Part shown: in pieces, positions 35,001 to 46,859 of the stretch
How positions within the stretch are numbered: position 1 is the first letter of the stretch
Layout of the letters: each line of letters begins with the position of its first letter
From: Cymbidium sinense
Taxonomy: Eukaryota > Streptophyta > Magnoliopsida > Asparagales > Orchidaceae
DNA: 64,000 nucleotides
Assembly: GCA_021442155.1 (NCBI GenBank)
Contig: CM038229.1
Span: 70,700,443 to 70,764,442 of the forward strand
Reading direction: 5' to 3'
Notes under the pieces: model-generated
What the model was told of the DNA's origin: nothing
The model's database searches: none
What the model saw: the letters and a program-made list of their open reading frames with translations, nothing else
Program-made: the position numbers and the translations under genes

Positions 35001-37789
35001 GTATTATTGGATTCATTTTATTTCTGCAATTTATGTATACAAGTATAGGTCACCCCTCTTAGATGATAGCATAGAGATGAATAGGGTATGGAATTAAGTT
35101 AAGTGTTAGGTCCTTTTTAAATGAACTATGTATCTCACCAAATTCGTATTCAAAACTATGCTAAACATTAAGGAGAAAGGAAACCTATGCAAAGCATACC
35201 TTTATGATATTTCACATGCAAGCTTATAACTAAAGTATAAGTAGCATCCTTTTAGATTTGGTATTTGATTCATGTATTTTAAAAATAATTTTGTATTTAG
35301 TAGTGATAATAGCCACTCATATTTCTACTTTAGGCAACACATGCAAATTTTACATAAATTAAACAATTTCATTTTTTAAATTGAATTTGAAAAATATGAA
35401 TGCATGAAATCATATGAAATAAAAGTTTAACATGTTAGGAAAGATTCAAAGTAATGAAAGCATGTAAACAAACTCACTTTAAATCCTAAAGACATTCTTA
35501 TGGAATAAGGAAGTTTAAAATAAATCAAAGTGAATTCAAAGTTATTTTTGTTTAGTTTGGAGTTTGATTTAATTTTGAAAATGTGAGATGAGTTTGCTAT
35601 TCCTAACCCATTTCCACATGTGTTTGATATTTTTGTTTAATTTTTATATAATTAGATCCATTTTTATGCATTAATTAGATTAAGGTATGAATTAAGTAAC
35701 TTAATTAACCCTTACTTACACCACCTTAGAAGAATTAACTAAATAATTATGAGGCATGAGATGACATAAAACCCACAAGGAATTTAAATTTTCAATGCAC
35801 CTAATAAAAAAAAGGCCTAATGTAAATTTGCTCATAATTAAGAGTTAATTAAGCTAAGAGGTTTAGCTTAAGTAATTTCAAAACATCCTTTCATACTTAT
35901 GAATTAGGTTTTGATTTTCTTAATTGAACTTATGTTATTAAACACTTAAGCATCTATCCAAAGTAGATTAATTAAGTTCTAAAACATTTTAGAATTTTTA
36001 GAAAATGATTAAGGGGATAATTAATGAATTAACCCTTAATTAAGAGGAGATTAAGGAGAGAAGAGGGGGTTTAGAGAATAGCTTAGGGGAAATGCCCCAA
36101 AAATATTCCATAAATCTCCTACTTACTGCATCTGATCTTAATCAACCCTAATCATAGTTTAACATCACTAATCATACCCTAATTATGCTTAATTACATAA
36201 GGAGGGTACTTAAGGAAACTATATGCAATTCTTCTAATCAAGCCTTCAATAAATCCTAAGAAAATTAGTCGAGTCAGAAGTCATCCCCTAACCATTACCC
36301 AAGAAATTTGAGATTAATTAGAGGCCATTAAAAAGTAATTAGCAAAATAAACTATCCAATAAAACCCATATTCATAAAAAATCATAATTCAAAACCAATT
36401 GAAATAAATTCTAAAATATTCTAGGTTAAATTATCTTTCCATAAGATTTTATTTCATAATTTTCAGAATTTTGTAGGAGTTATAGATTTTGGAAGATTTT
36501 AATTAACTCTAACTAATCTCTGGCTCATGGCATGATGCGTGGCGACGGCGGTCAATACTCATTACATGCATCATGCTTTAAGGGGATTTCTTAAGTTGTC
36601 AAATCCCAGGTGGTGGCTGGCAGTGCACACGATTTGATCCCCGCCGTCCAATCAATGATCGGATGGCCAAGGATCTCCCCATGGTTTAAAATGGATAAAA
36701 GGAATTTCTAATGTGCAAAATTATCTCAGCCATCCATCTAAATTGCACGGATGGACGATTGAGATATCCCAAGTTCCTCCCCTTGATCAACAGAGGCCAT
36801 CCATGAACAAGGGGAAGATCCAAGCTTGATCTAGCATCGATTTAAATCAAACTCAACCCACACCATCTAAAGCTAAAGAGAGTCAAATCCAACTGTCAAA
36901 AATCTTTCACAAAGCTCCACACCCCATTGAGTTTAATGGTCAAAAAATCCCATACCTCGCGAGGTGATCAGGCCGATTCCCTGGAGAAGCTTCTTCGGAG
37001 AGACAAGCCTTGCAGTTTTTGAGCACTGAGATTGAGTGGATCTTCCTATGGGTCACCTCCACCTTAGCTTGAGCTGATCCATTCAATCCTTCCTTGCCTT
37101 TGATCTTGGAAAAACTTGGTGAACATGACTTGGTCACTAAGAGTGTCAAGAGGAATTGAGTGGAGTTTGAGTGTGGAGAAGTTGAGAATGGATTGAGCTC
37201 CCTATTTTCTCAAAAACTAAGAAATGGGAATTGGCAAGAGCTCTAGGGCTTTCTATCACTCTCGATGGCTCCTATCCACTCAGCAATCAATTCAAGAATG
37301 ATTTGAGTTTGTTTAGGGGGAGTATACCCTTGAAGGATCGGACAGTCGGCAATTCTCTTGCCATTTTGATCCAATTGATTATAGGTTGTGGGTTGTTTGA
37401 TCGGTTAGAAGTGTACACATGGTTAGTTTGAGCCAAGGAGTGGATTGTCAACCTCCCATATGCTTGAATTTGAGCTTGATAAGGAGTTTGAATTTTTCAA
37501 TTTTGACCCATGGGGTCTGGTTTGGTCTAGGGACCAAATGGTCTGACCCAAACTCATTGGGTTAGGTGCACCACTCTCCCCTAGGTCCCCTTGAGCTTTT
37601 AAGAAAGCCTCAAGTGAATGTGAAGAGGGTATGACCAAATTACCCATGATTAAGCCAAAATTTGTTCTATGGGCTAGGGGTAGGATGGTCATTTAACTAT
37701 TTTCCACTTTGGATATGTTGGGTATGTGGGGAAACTAAGCTTGGCCAAGTTTCATGAGATTTGAAATTCATTTGATAGGGTTTGGCTCA

Positions 37790-38560
37790 TGTTTACCCAT
37801 TTAGGTCAAAATAGGTCAACTTGGGTCAAGTTGACCAATAAGTCGAATTGGGTCAAACTAAGGTTGGGTCATGTTCATATGACCTTTTGAAATGTTTTGG
37901 TGGCTTTGGTTTGGTTCAATTTGGATTAGTTTTGAATTTGGCTCATATGACTTCATTTAGCTCAAATGGGTCAAGTTGACCTATTTGACCCATTTAACCT
38001 ATTTGGGCTAGGTCAAGGGTATGTTTAGGTAAGGTTAGTCATATGGAGTGGATTGGTGTCTTTGTTTGCAATCAATTTTGGCTAAATTCAAATTTGGTTC
38101 AACATGACCCCTTTAGGTCATGTTGGGTCTAAGGTCAGTTAGGCTAGGTTAGGTCTAGTTGGCCATTTGAGGCTTTGGTCAAGTTCCACAAGTGATTTGG
38201 GATGGACTTGACCCATTAGCTTGGATCAATTTATCTTAGATCAAGTTTTGACACATTTTGACCCTTTAGGTCAAAATGGGTCAACTTGGGTCAAGTGGCC
38301 AATTGGGCTAGGTTAGGCTCAAAATGTTTGGTCAAGTTCAAACATAGGTCATGAGTGAACTTAGATCAATGGTTTCAATCAATTGCCCTATGGTGGAATT
38401 TGCTATGTTAGGTTTCATTTTAAAGTGTTGACTTGGTCAACCCTTAGGTTTGACTTGGTTTGACCCAATTTGATTGATTGATCATCCCATGATGATTATT
38501 GATCATGATGAGAGGCATATATGAGTTTGGTTCAATCAATTTGGGTAGGATCAAAATTTG
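37790..38560. promoter_or_regulatory. W-box-like (TTGACC/GGTCAA) rich module in LTR B
   Basis: Same density and paired arrangement as in LTR A (gggtcaagttgacc near 37818; gtcaagttgacc near 37970; tgggtcaacttgggtcaagt near 38277). Some cores differ from LTR A by point changes, so the two copies have aged separately. Confidence 0.55.
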
Positions 38561-38974
38561 GCTCATAAGGATACTTTAGGTCACTTTGGGTCAATTGAGC
38601 CTAAGTGAGTCAAATGGCTTGGTCAAAACTTGATTTGAAGTTGGTTGATCTTGTATATGGACTCATGACTGAAATATGAATCCATTTACAAGTGGTTTGA
38701 AGTCAAATGGGTTTTGATTCATTTGACAATTTCATATTCAAAGGAAGAATATGAAAGGGTTTTGGCTTTGATTTTTTACTTATGTTTTGATTGTTTGATT
38801 GAAGTTTGGATTTATATATGAACTCATGATTGTAGGGTTGGTTGAATCATGAGAGAAAATCAAGAGCTTGGCTTGATTTGAATTTGATTTGGCTAAGTTC
38901 AAGATTTTAACTTGAAAGGCATAGGTTGGATTTTGAGTGGATCTAAGTTTGATTTTTGGAATAGGTTTTGATTG

Positions 38975-39670
38975 TTTGAATTTATATTTCATTTAAATGC
39001 ATGAATATAAATGAGAATATAAACGGATCATGAGAAAATTTCAAGGGTTTGAAGTGATTTGATCATGATTTAGGCTAAGTCCATTAAGAAGGATTTGAAG
39101 AACTTAGGAAAATTTTGGAGTTTGGAGTTTGACTTTTTTTTTTAATTTGGTTTGATTGATTTATATTTATATTTCATTTATATATGTGAATATAAATGAG
39201 GATATAAATGAATTATGAGAAAATCCCATGACTTTGAGGTGATTTGATCAAGATTTAGACTAAGTCCATTAATGGAGAATTAATGACTTAAGGAAGATTT
39301 TAAATTAGGAATTTAATTTTTGGATTTGATTTGATTGATTTTTATTTATATTTCATTTATATATGTGAATATAAATGAGAATATAAATGAGTTTTTGAGA
39401 AAATTCCATGAGTTTAAAATGATTTGATCATGATTTGGCTAAGTCCATTATGGAAAATTAAGGACTTATGAAAATTTTAAATTGGGAATTTAATTTGAGG
39501 GTTTGATTTGATTGATTTAAATTTATATTTCATTAATATAGGCAAATATAAATGAGAATATAAATGAATTTTGAGAAGATCCTAAAGATTTTAATTAGTT
39601 TATATTAAGATTTTGGTTAAGTCCTTAAGGGAGGCTTAAAGGCTTAGGCAAAATTTGGACTTAGGAATTT
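38975..39670. repeat. Four ~180-bp subrepeats in LTR B
   Basis: Units begin near 38980, 39165, 39345 and 39525. They match the LTR A units one for one, so the amplification predates insertion of N2. Confidence 0.78.
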
Positions 39671-39983
39671 TTGATGGATTTTGATCATGGTTTCAATCAT
39701 ATGGAGTTGATTTGAGTTTGGAGAAAATCAATTAGGATTGACTTTGAGTTTGAATTAAATGAAGGAAAGTGAGGAATGGTTTAAACTAAGGGTAGGCAAA
39801 TTTTCTTAACACCCCTAAGGCATGACCTATTCTAATGGCTAACTCTTCTAAGTGTCAAGGGCTAAGTTGAGTGTTCACCTAATCACTAGAAGTGTCTTAA
39901 GACTAAGGAACTCTTAAAGTCTAAGAGTAATCTTATGCCTAAGATGGAGGGGCTGACAGCTCATTCTGAAAATGAGGTCAACA

Positions 39984-42850
39984 TCCATAAAGAGATGAGA
40001 GGTTTGATTTGAGTTGAGTCTCACTGGGAAGAAAATCTGATTTGTTTAATTAAGTTCTATTGGGGAAAAGGGTTGAATTTGTTTCAATTTTTTATTTGTT
40101 TAATTGTGTTTATTTTAACTCCACCAGGGATAGAGAAGTGAACTCTCCACTGGGGAGGCAAGTTCAAGTCATCCATAAGGGAGGAAAGGTTATGAAATCC
40201 GCTGAGGGATTAGAATTATAGATCCTCTAGGGAACTTGAATGATTTGCATCTCACAGAGGAGGAACAAAAGGATTTGATTTAGATTGATTGATTGTTTTT
40301 CTTATTTCATTGGATTTGTTTCAAATTTTTAGATGGACCCTTTTGGTTTGCGATGGATTGCACTGAGAAGGAGCCATGGAAGCCTAGAACTAACTCAGAT
40401 TTACCAATCCAAAGGGGCAGTTCACTGAAAACACATAGCATGACTAACCAACCAATGGGATATCTTTTGGTATGCAGCAACTGTACTAAGAAGAAATCAT
40501 AGTAGACTTACGTCCTCCAAAGTAGGGACCAGTTGCTGGGGTAATCTATTGGCAATGCAATAGATTGAACCCAACTTAGGGCTGACTATTAAGTAAATGC
40601 TGCTGGGGGACTTAAATCAACTTAAGGATAGTCGAGATTAATTTCATTTTTAGATTTGTTTTGATTATGTTGGATCTCATAGGTTTGTGATGGACTACAC
40701 TGAGTAGGAGCCATGGAGGTCTAGATCATACTCAGACTTACCAATCCAAAGGGGTAGTCTACCAACCACAAGGTAGAACTATCTGACTTGAGGGGGTGAC
40801 TTTCAGTGTACAATGGTCAAGTTGGGAAGAAAGTGTGGGGACTCACATCTTCCACTACAAAAGATTACTGGGGTGATCGGTTGCTTTGGGCAACAAATCG
40901 AACCCGACCTAAGGCTGACTATCGATTGAATGTCGTTGGGAGACTTAGATTAGCTCAAAGATAGTCAAGATTAGTTTTATTTTACTTTGTTTGTTTGATG
41001 AATTCTGTTGATTTGCGATGGATCATACTGAAAAGGAGCTCATATTAGCCTAGACCTATCTCAAATTTACTGAACCAAAGGGAGTGGCTTCCCTGTCGAT
41101 GGGAAAACTATCCAAACAAAGGAGTGCCTTTTGGTTTGCAATGATCACTTAAAGGGAAGAAAGCTCAGAGACTCACATCTTCCACTACAAAAGATCACTA
41201 TGGTGATCGGTTGCTTTGGGCAATAAATCAAACCCGACCTAGGGCTACCCGTCGATTTGCAACAATTATGCTAGAAAGAATGCGTAGCAGACTTACATCT
41301 ATCAAAGCAGAATGATTATCGGGGTAACCTACTTGTGGCAAAATAGATTGAACCTGACCTAAGGGTGACTATAGAGTGAGTGTTGACCTGAGGACTTATC
41401 TCAACTCGTAAGCAGTAATTCCTATAGGGAGTTCTAACGCCTAAAGATAAGATGCTGCTTGGGGGGCCCTTTGGGGGCTTAAATTCTTAATCCGCAAGAA
41501 AATTAATTTATTTGTTTAGTTTATTTTATCATGGACCCTTTTAGTTTGCGAGGGATCAAATTGAGAAGGAGATTATATCAGCCTAGACCTATCTCGCATT
41601 TAACAACAGAATCGCATCCAATAAATTCTCCAACCACAGGGGTGGTTACTAGGAAAGGGGGATTGTCTAATCCAAAAGTAACCTGGGTAGTGTCTAAATG
41701 GGGTCGTAAAGAACATAATCCAAATTGAGTGCTCACAGGCGATGGGGCCACTAAAGGCTTAATCCAACACCCTGGAGAAGATGACATGGCTAGTCATATC
41801 AAATAGGTATTCGATGTCCAACTCAAGGATAAAGCATTGGAACTCATATCTCCCAAGAGTGGTGTACTCACCGGGTGAGTCGTTGTCAGCATAGCGAACA
41901 TCAACCAACCTAAGGTGCTCGTCAATTTATAATAATCAACCTAGGAAGAAAGTGCAAAGACTCATATCCTTCTATAGCAGAATTGATTGTTGGGATAGTC
42001 TATCTTTGGCTTGACAGGTACCATCTGAACTAAGGCGGCTACTGAGTGAATACCACAAGGGGACTTATATTGACTCAAAAGTAGTCAAGAAGAAAGGAGC
42101 CTCTGAGGGACTTACCCTAAACCTCAAATATACTTAACCTAGTCAGCGCATGATGGCTAGTTCAAGAAGAAAGCTTGGGGACTCACATCTTCTTAAACGA
42201 AGGCAACAAAAGGTAGTTTACTGGCTACGCAGTGAAGTCTACCAAACTAACAAGGCACTTATTAGTTTGTCATGGTCAAATTAGGAAGAAATCTCGGGGA
42301 CTCACATCTTCCAAACAAATAATCACCGGAGTGACATACTAATGAGGTAGTATGCAAACTTGACCTAGAGCAGCTAATGAGTGAATGCCACAGAGGGCTT
42401 GCTCCCACATCAAAATAGCTTGAGATAAAAAGGATTTTTGTTTATTTTTATGCTTGTTAAAAAGAATAGGATGACTCATGGGCTCTTTCACACCTATCCT
42501 AAACATACTTAGGGATTTGATGGAATGATGCAATGAATGGCGCAGGGGATTCCCACCGAGAAAAGATGTCGCTCGGGTTCTCTGACACATAACAATTATG
42601 CTAATCAAAATAGGATGCCTGTTGGGTTCTATCACACCTATTCTAATAGTGCCGGGAGATCGTGTTTGTGTTGTGAAATAAGGATAGGATGCCTCTTGGG
42701 GACTCTTACATCTACCTTAAACACATTGTGGCAGATTCACAAGGCAAATAAATAATACTTCGAAAGAAGAGAAGATTTGGATGAAATGGTATCATATTTT
42801 TGTTGATTGATAGAGTTATTTTGAAACATGATTTTTAAGGATAACATTTC
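39984..42850 (-). repeat. N1 3' UTR (main part): degenerate long-unit tandem repeats
   Basis: Same building blocks as N2 18400-21420 ('gatggatcaaactgagaagg' variants near 40350, 40690, 41020 and 41545; 'gactcacatcttcc' near 40845, 41170, 42180 and 42300). No gene. The start at 39984 continues from 10163 across N2. An open frame at 40293-40502 is repeat sequence, not a gene. Confidence 0.8.
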
Positions 42851-44060
42851 TTCAAATAGAGCCTATTAATTAGAAGCATCGAATGTTCCCCCTTACAATC
42901 AATAAGCTGATAAGATCCTCCTTGGTAGGCCTTCTCTATGGCATAGGGGACTTCTCAAGTGGGTTCAAACTTTCCTCCCATTTTTTGATAGGCAATAATT
43001 AGTGTCCTTAGGACTAACATAAGCTCTCCTACTTGGAAAGCCCTAGGGTAGACTATCTTGTTATGAGCTTGAATCATTTTGGCCTTATACAACTCGAGGT
43101 TCTGGCAAGCCCGTAGGCATCTCTCCTCCAAACCTTCAAGCTATTCTAATTGCAACTTTGTATTCTGCTCTTTAGTGATCTTTCTACCCAATGCGATCCT
43201 TAGTGATGGGAGTTGAACTTCTAAAGGTAGAATGGCTTTGGACCCATACACTAAGGAAAATAGGGTATATTGAGTTGGAGTTTGGTATGTGGTGTGGTAG
43301 GCCCACAAGGATTCAACCAACTGCTCATTCCACTATCGCTTGTTATCATCAAGAGTCTTCTTTAGTATCTGGATGAGAGTTTTGTTGAATGCTTCTGCAA
43401 AGCCATTTGCTCTGGGGTAGTAGATGGTGGACTATCTCCAATCAATACTGTGTCTTCTGGTGAAGCTATTGATCTTTGTGCTTTTGAATGCAGTATCATT
43501 ATCAAATATAATTAGTCGAGGCACCCCAAACCTATATATGATATGGTTTCTAAAGAACTGAAGTACATGCTGAGTTGTGACCTCTCTGAGTGGGATTGCC
43601 TCCACCCACTTGGAAAAGTAATCGATAGCAGCTAAGATGAATCAGTACCACTTGAAAGAAGGAGGATAGATCAGACCCACAATGTCGGTACCCCAACACT
43701 CAAATGGCCATGAAGCTAATGTAGGGTGTAAAATGTTGGGTGATTGGTGGAGGACCACACCGTGCACTTGACACTAATGGAATCTCCTATCAAAGTTCAT
43801 GCAGTCTGCAATCATTGAAGGTAAGTAATGTCCTAGTCTTTTGATCTTTACTTTCATCTTCAGACCAGATTGATGTGCTCCACATAGACCTGAATGTACC
43901 TTGGTTATAAAGCCATGGGCTTCATGTTTGTCTAAACAATGTAACCACATTTGGTCAAAAGACCGGCGGTATAGGGTGCCATCAATGAGAGCATAGAAGA
44001 GAGCTCTCTGTTTCACCTGATGGGCTTGTGACTTTTCTTAAGGTAGTTTGCTAGTGTTCA
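42851..44060 (-). pseudogene. N1 integrase, full-length but with stops
   Basis: In sense: zinc region KVHSGLCGAHQSGLKMKVKI then DCMNFDRRFH (44016-43774), core PFECWGTDIVG (first Asp, about 43705), WVEAIPLREVTTQHVL, FDNDTAFKS (second Asp, about 43500) and RANGFAEAFNKTLIQ (Glu, about 43385). All three DDE residues are present. It continues YGSKAILPLEVQLPSLRIAL, a basic/coiled region, and a C-terminal EVPYAIEKAYQGGSYQLID that resembles the GPY/F module. Stops at several places (about 43650, 43440, 43335, 43140, 42965) kill it. Confidence 0.88.
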
Positions 44061-44660
44061 AATAATCTATGAATGGTTGCCTCCAATCTAGCACCTCATC
44101 CTTTTTAACAATAGCAACCTCCCCTTCAAGAAAAAGTCTCTCGATGAGTTAGCATCAATAAGGGATAGGACCTATCTATTTTAGATCTTTATTGAAATGG
44201 ACTCATCTTCAGGACATGCAAGCTCTTTGGCAAGTTTGGCCAAAGCATTTGCTATTGCGTTCTCTCCACGGGGAACCTTGTAGATGATGAGCTCAGTGAT
44301 CTGGGCTAACAACTTCATGGTGTACTCATAGTAATGGCGAAGCTTTGGGCTTGAGAACCTTGTAGGACCCAGCGATCTAGTTGATGACCAACTCAGAATC
44401 CCTATAGATGTTGATGCTCTTGAAATAGATTATAATGGCTAACTCCAGACTGGTAATCAAAGCCTCATACTAAGCTTCATTGTTGGTGCAGGGGTTGGAT
44501 AGATAGTATGAGAATCTCATCACATCTCGGTCTGAGGTTAGGAGAATTATTCCTACCCCTATCATTCTTGGGAGAATAGATCATGGTGCTTCCCCTTTGT
44601 GAAAAGAAGTTGCACCATCAAAATACATCTCCCATTGACAGTGTCTTTCCTAAGTTCATA
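44061..44660 (-). pseudogene. N1 archaeal-type RNase H and linker, two catalytic residues lost
   Basis: WEMYFDGATSF, FSYYLSNPCTNNEA then a stop in place of the Glu of EYEA (TAG near 44470), INIYRDSELVINQIAGS, and NAIANALAKLAKELACPEDE, where the usual ADAL reads ANAL, so the last Asp is replaced by Asn. N2 has both residues. Confidence 0.85.
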
Positions 44661-45150
44661 ATCTGTTCATCAGGGAGATCGTCACTAAGCGAAGAATCAG
44701 CAGGAAGTGGGTGTGCTGCTAAGAAATCCACTAGTGCTTATCCTTTTAATGCACATAGGGGTATGAATGTGATATCAAACTATAAGAGTATCGTGGACCA
44801 GTGTGCCAACCATCCTAATAGCATTGGCCATGTCATGAGATATTGTAGTGGATTTGTTCTAAAAATTAAGTTCACCTTATGAGAAAGCATATAGTGTTGT
44901 AGCTTTTGGGAGGCAAAGATCAAAGCTAGGCAATGTTTCTCAATAGGTGGGTAGTTCATTTCAACAGGAATCAGACCACGACTGAGGTAGTAGAGAGCAC
45001 TCTCCTTCCCTTCATCATTGTCTTGGGCCAACAGAGTGCCGAGAGAGTCATCCAATGCAGCAGTGTAGAGGATGAGTGGCCTACCCAGGATAGGGGCTAC
45101 TAGAACTAGCAGTTTCACCAAATACAACTTGATTCCTTCAAAGGCATGTT
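44661..45150 (-). pseudogene. N1 first RNase H
   Basis: The frame 45127-44780 encodes PILGRPLILYTAALDDSLGT, KESALYYLSRGLIPVEMNYP, IEKHCLALIFASQKLQHYML and NPLQYLM, the RT-linked RNase H/connection typical of Tat elements. It ends by frameshift near 44780. The following piece, to about 44661, leads to the archaeal-type domain. Confidence 0.87.
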
Positions 45151-45960
45151 GGCACTTGTCATCCCATTTAAACTTGGCATCCTTTTTGATAAGTGCTGAA
45201 ACTGGCTTGCACCTCCCCGATAGGTTAGAGATAAAGCATCTTAGACACGCCAGTCATCCTTGGAATGATCTGAGTTGTGTTAGACTTTTAGGTGGTGCAT
45301 TTCTAAGATAGCTTTGATCTTTTCATGATTTATTTCTATTCCCCAGTATCGAACAACAAACCGAAGGAATTTTCCTAAAGCTACTCCGAATGCATACTTT
45401 AGGGGATTCATTTTGAGGTTGTATTGTATTAACTGCTCAAAAACTATCCTCAAGTCAAAGAGGTGGTCTTCCTTTTATTCTACTTTTGACTACTAGATCA
45501 TCAATATAGCACTCAACCTGATGATGAATGAGTTCATTAAAGATATGAGTCATGGCTCGTTGGTATGTAGCATCGGCATTTTTAAGGCCGAAATGCATGA
45601 CCATATAACAAAGGATTCTGATCAGAGTTCAAAAAGCAATTTTCTTTCATCTTCAAAAGACATCTTGATTTAGCTATAGCCAGATGACCCATCCATAAAA
45701 GAGAACACTACATGAGATGAGGTGATGTCCACCATTAATTCTTGTATAGGAAGAGGAAACTCATCCTTAAGACATGCCTTATTTAAGTCCATGAAATCGA
45801 CGCATATGTGAATTTGGCCATTCTTCTTAAGACATCCTTCCCTTCATCATTGACTTCAGAAATGACCTATTGTTCAATTTCTAATCGTATGCGTCTAGGA
45901 TCTTACTTGATAGGTTTGCATTAGGGTCTATTGCTAGTTTGTGGACTGGTACGTTAGAGA
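45151..45960 (-). pseudogene. pol: N1 reverse transcriptase, broken
   Basis: Compared with P it lacks about 60 bp encoding the fingers segment around KKLIDDGF..YPTWL (near 45840). Remaining motifs: NGQIHICVDFMDLNKACLKD, FMDGSSGYS then a stop, CYIDDLVV (motif C, both Asp present), and an end region with LGFVVRY. Frameshifts lie near 45640, 45470 and 45300. Confidence 0.85.
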
Positions 45961-46800
45961 TAATCCGGGCATCTCTTCATAGCTCCATGCAAAGCATTCC
46001 TTAAACTCAGTCAATAGCTTAACTAAGTCATTGGTTTCTTCTTCATTCAGCAATGAGCTAATGTGCATCGGGCGAGGGTCTTCTTCTGTTCTGAAATTGA
46101 TTTCTTCAAGCTTGTCAATTATTGAATGGATCTCCTCTTCAAATTATGGATGTGCATCCTTGATCTGAAGATCATCTGAATCATCGGAGGTTTCTAAACA
46201 CACATCCTCATAAGAGTTGATGTTGTGTGAGAAGAATCTATCAGACTCCAAATGGTTAGTAATAACTAAGCAGTAATTGTCATCATCGATTGGACCCACT
46301 GTGTTGAATCATAGTCCTAATCTTGATTGTGCTTCTATGTCTGTATTATTCCAAAGTTTCTCAAAATACACTGACCAAACCTTTTTGTATAAGATTTTGA
46401 ACACAAGGCGAGTAAAAGTCAAATGGTAATTCCATTATTTCCTTTAATGAATCCTTCTCAAGTTCTACTTCAACTTCGGGACTTGAGGATGATGATCCTA
46501 AAAAGAATCTCTTCAGTTTTGTATCCATGGAAGACCTAGGGGCTTCCTTAACTACTAAACCTTCAGCTTTTAAAGATGAAAGTGAGGTTAGAGCTAAGGT
46601 TCCCAGCTGTTTCCTAGTAGTTTTACATAAGCTTGATTTGAATACTTTGCTTTGTATGGAGGCCTGGTCTTCATCGTTGTCTAGATCAAAACTCACCTCC
46701 AATGGAACCCACTGAGAGGGGTTGGTTGGTATACTAATCACATGAGACTCATCCTCTGAGCTGGATTCCAAGTCTATGTAAATAGTAGGGCTACTCCTAC
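45961..46800 (-). pseudogene. N1 gag-pol linker, acidic
   Basis: The frame 46771-46361 carries SSSEDESHVISIPTNPSQWV, GTLALTSLSSLKAEGLVVKE and FFLGSSSSSPEVEVELEK, then LPFDFYSPCVQNL. It continues, frameshifted, to NEEETNDLVKLL and FKECFAWSYEEMPGL before RT. It matches P 1524-2400. I recognise no domain and see no aspartic protease motif. Confidence 0.75.
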
Positions 46801-46859
46801 AAGATGGAACATAACCCCTGTTAGTTGATGACCAACCAAGGGGTCTTCCACCTCTAAAA

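Larger units (their letters stand above)
10164..39983 (-). mobile_element. Element N2: long-LTR Tat/Ogre-like retrotransposon inserted in N1
   Basis: It is bounded by two long-type LTRs (39983-32080 is 5', 18165-10164 is 3') starting TGTTGACCTC and ending CCCACA/CCCGCA in sense. Internal order on the minus strand: PBS 32071-32051, hairpin array, gag N terminus, LINE insertion, gag, a fused RNase H remnant, archaeal-type RNase H, integrase, 3' UTR. Total span is 29.8 kb including about 4.3 kb of LINE. Compared with N1 it lacks about 3.5 kb from gag to RT. The first ~165 aligned bases of the two LTRs differ at roughly 18 positions by eye, so the insertion is not recent. Confidence 0.87.
32080..39983 (-). 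repeat. LTR B: 5' LTR of N2 (long subfamily, 7.9 kb)
   Basis: TGTGGGTTTAAG (32080) to GAGGTCAACA (39983). Collinear with LTR A throughout: terminal block, CTT microsatellite (33719-33772), AT-rich middle, GC patch (36520-36660), dyad (about 36730), GGTCAA module (37790-38560), and four ~180-bp subrepeats (38975-39670). Open frames such as 32739-33038, 36940-37149 and 37423-37692 are not conserved as proteins between LTRs and are not called. Confidence 0.9.

Noticed and set aside
41531..41787. Proteins on both strands (41531-41728 plus, 41578-41787 minus) as genes
   Set aside because: Both fall in the 3' UTR repeat, and a similar frame in P (59032-59307) is just the same repeat unit.
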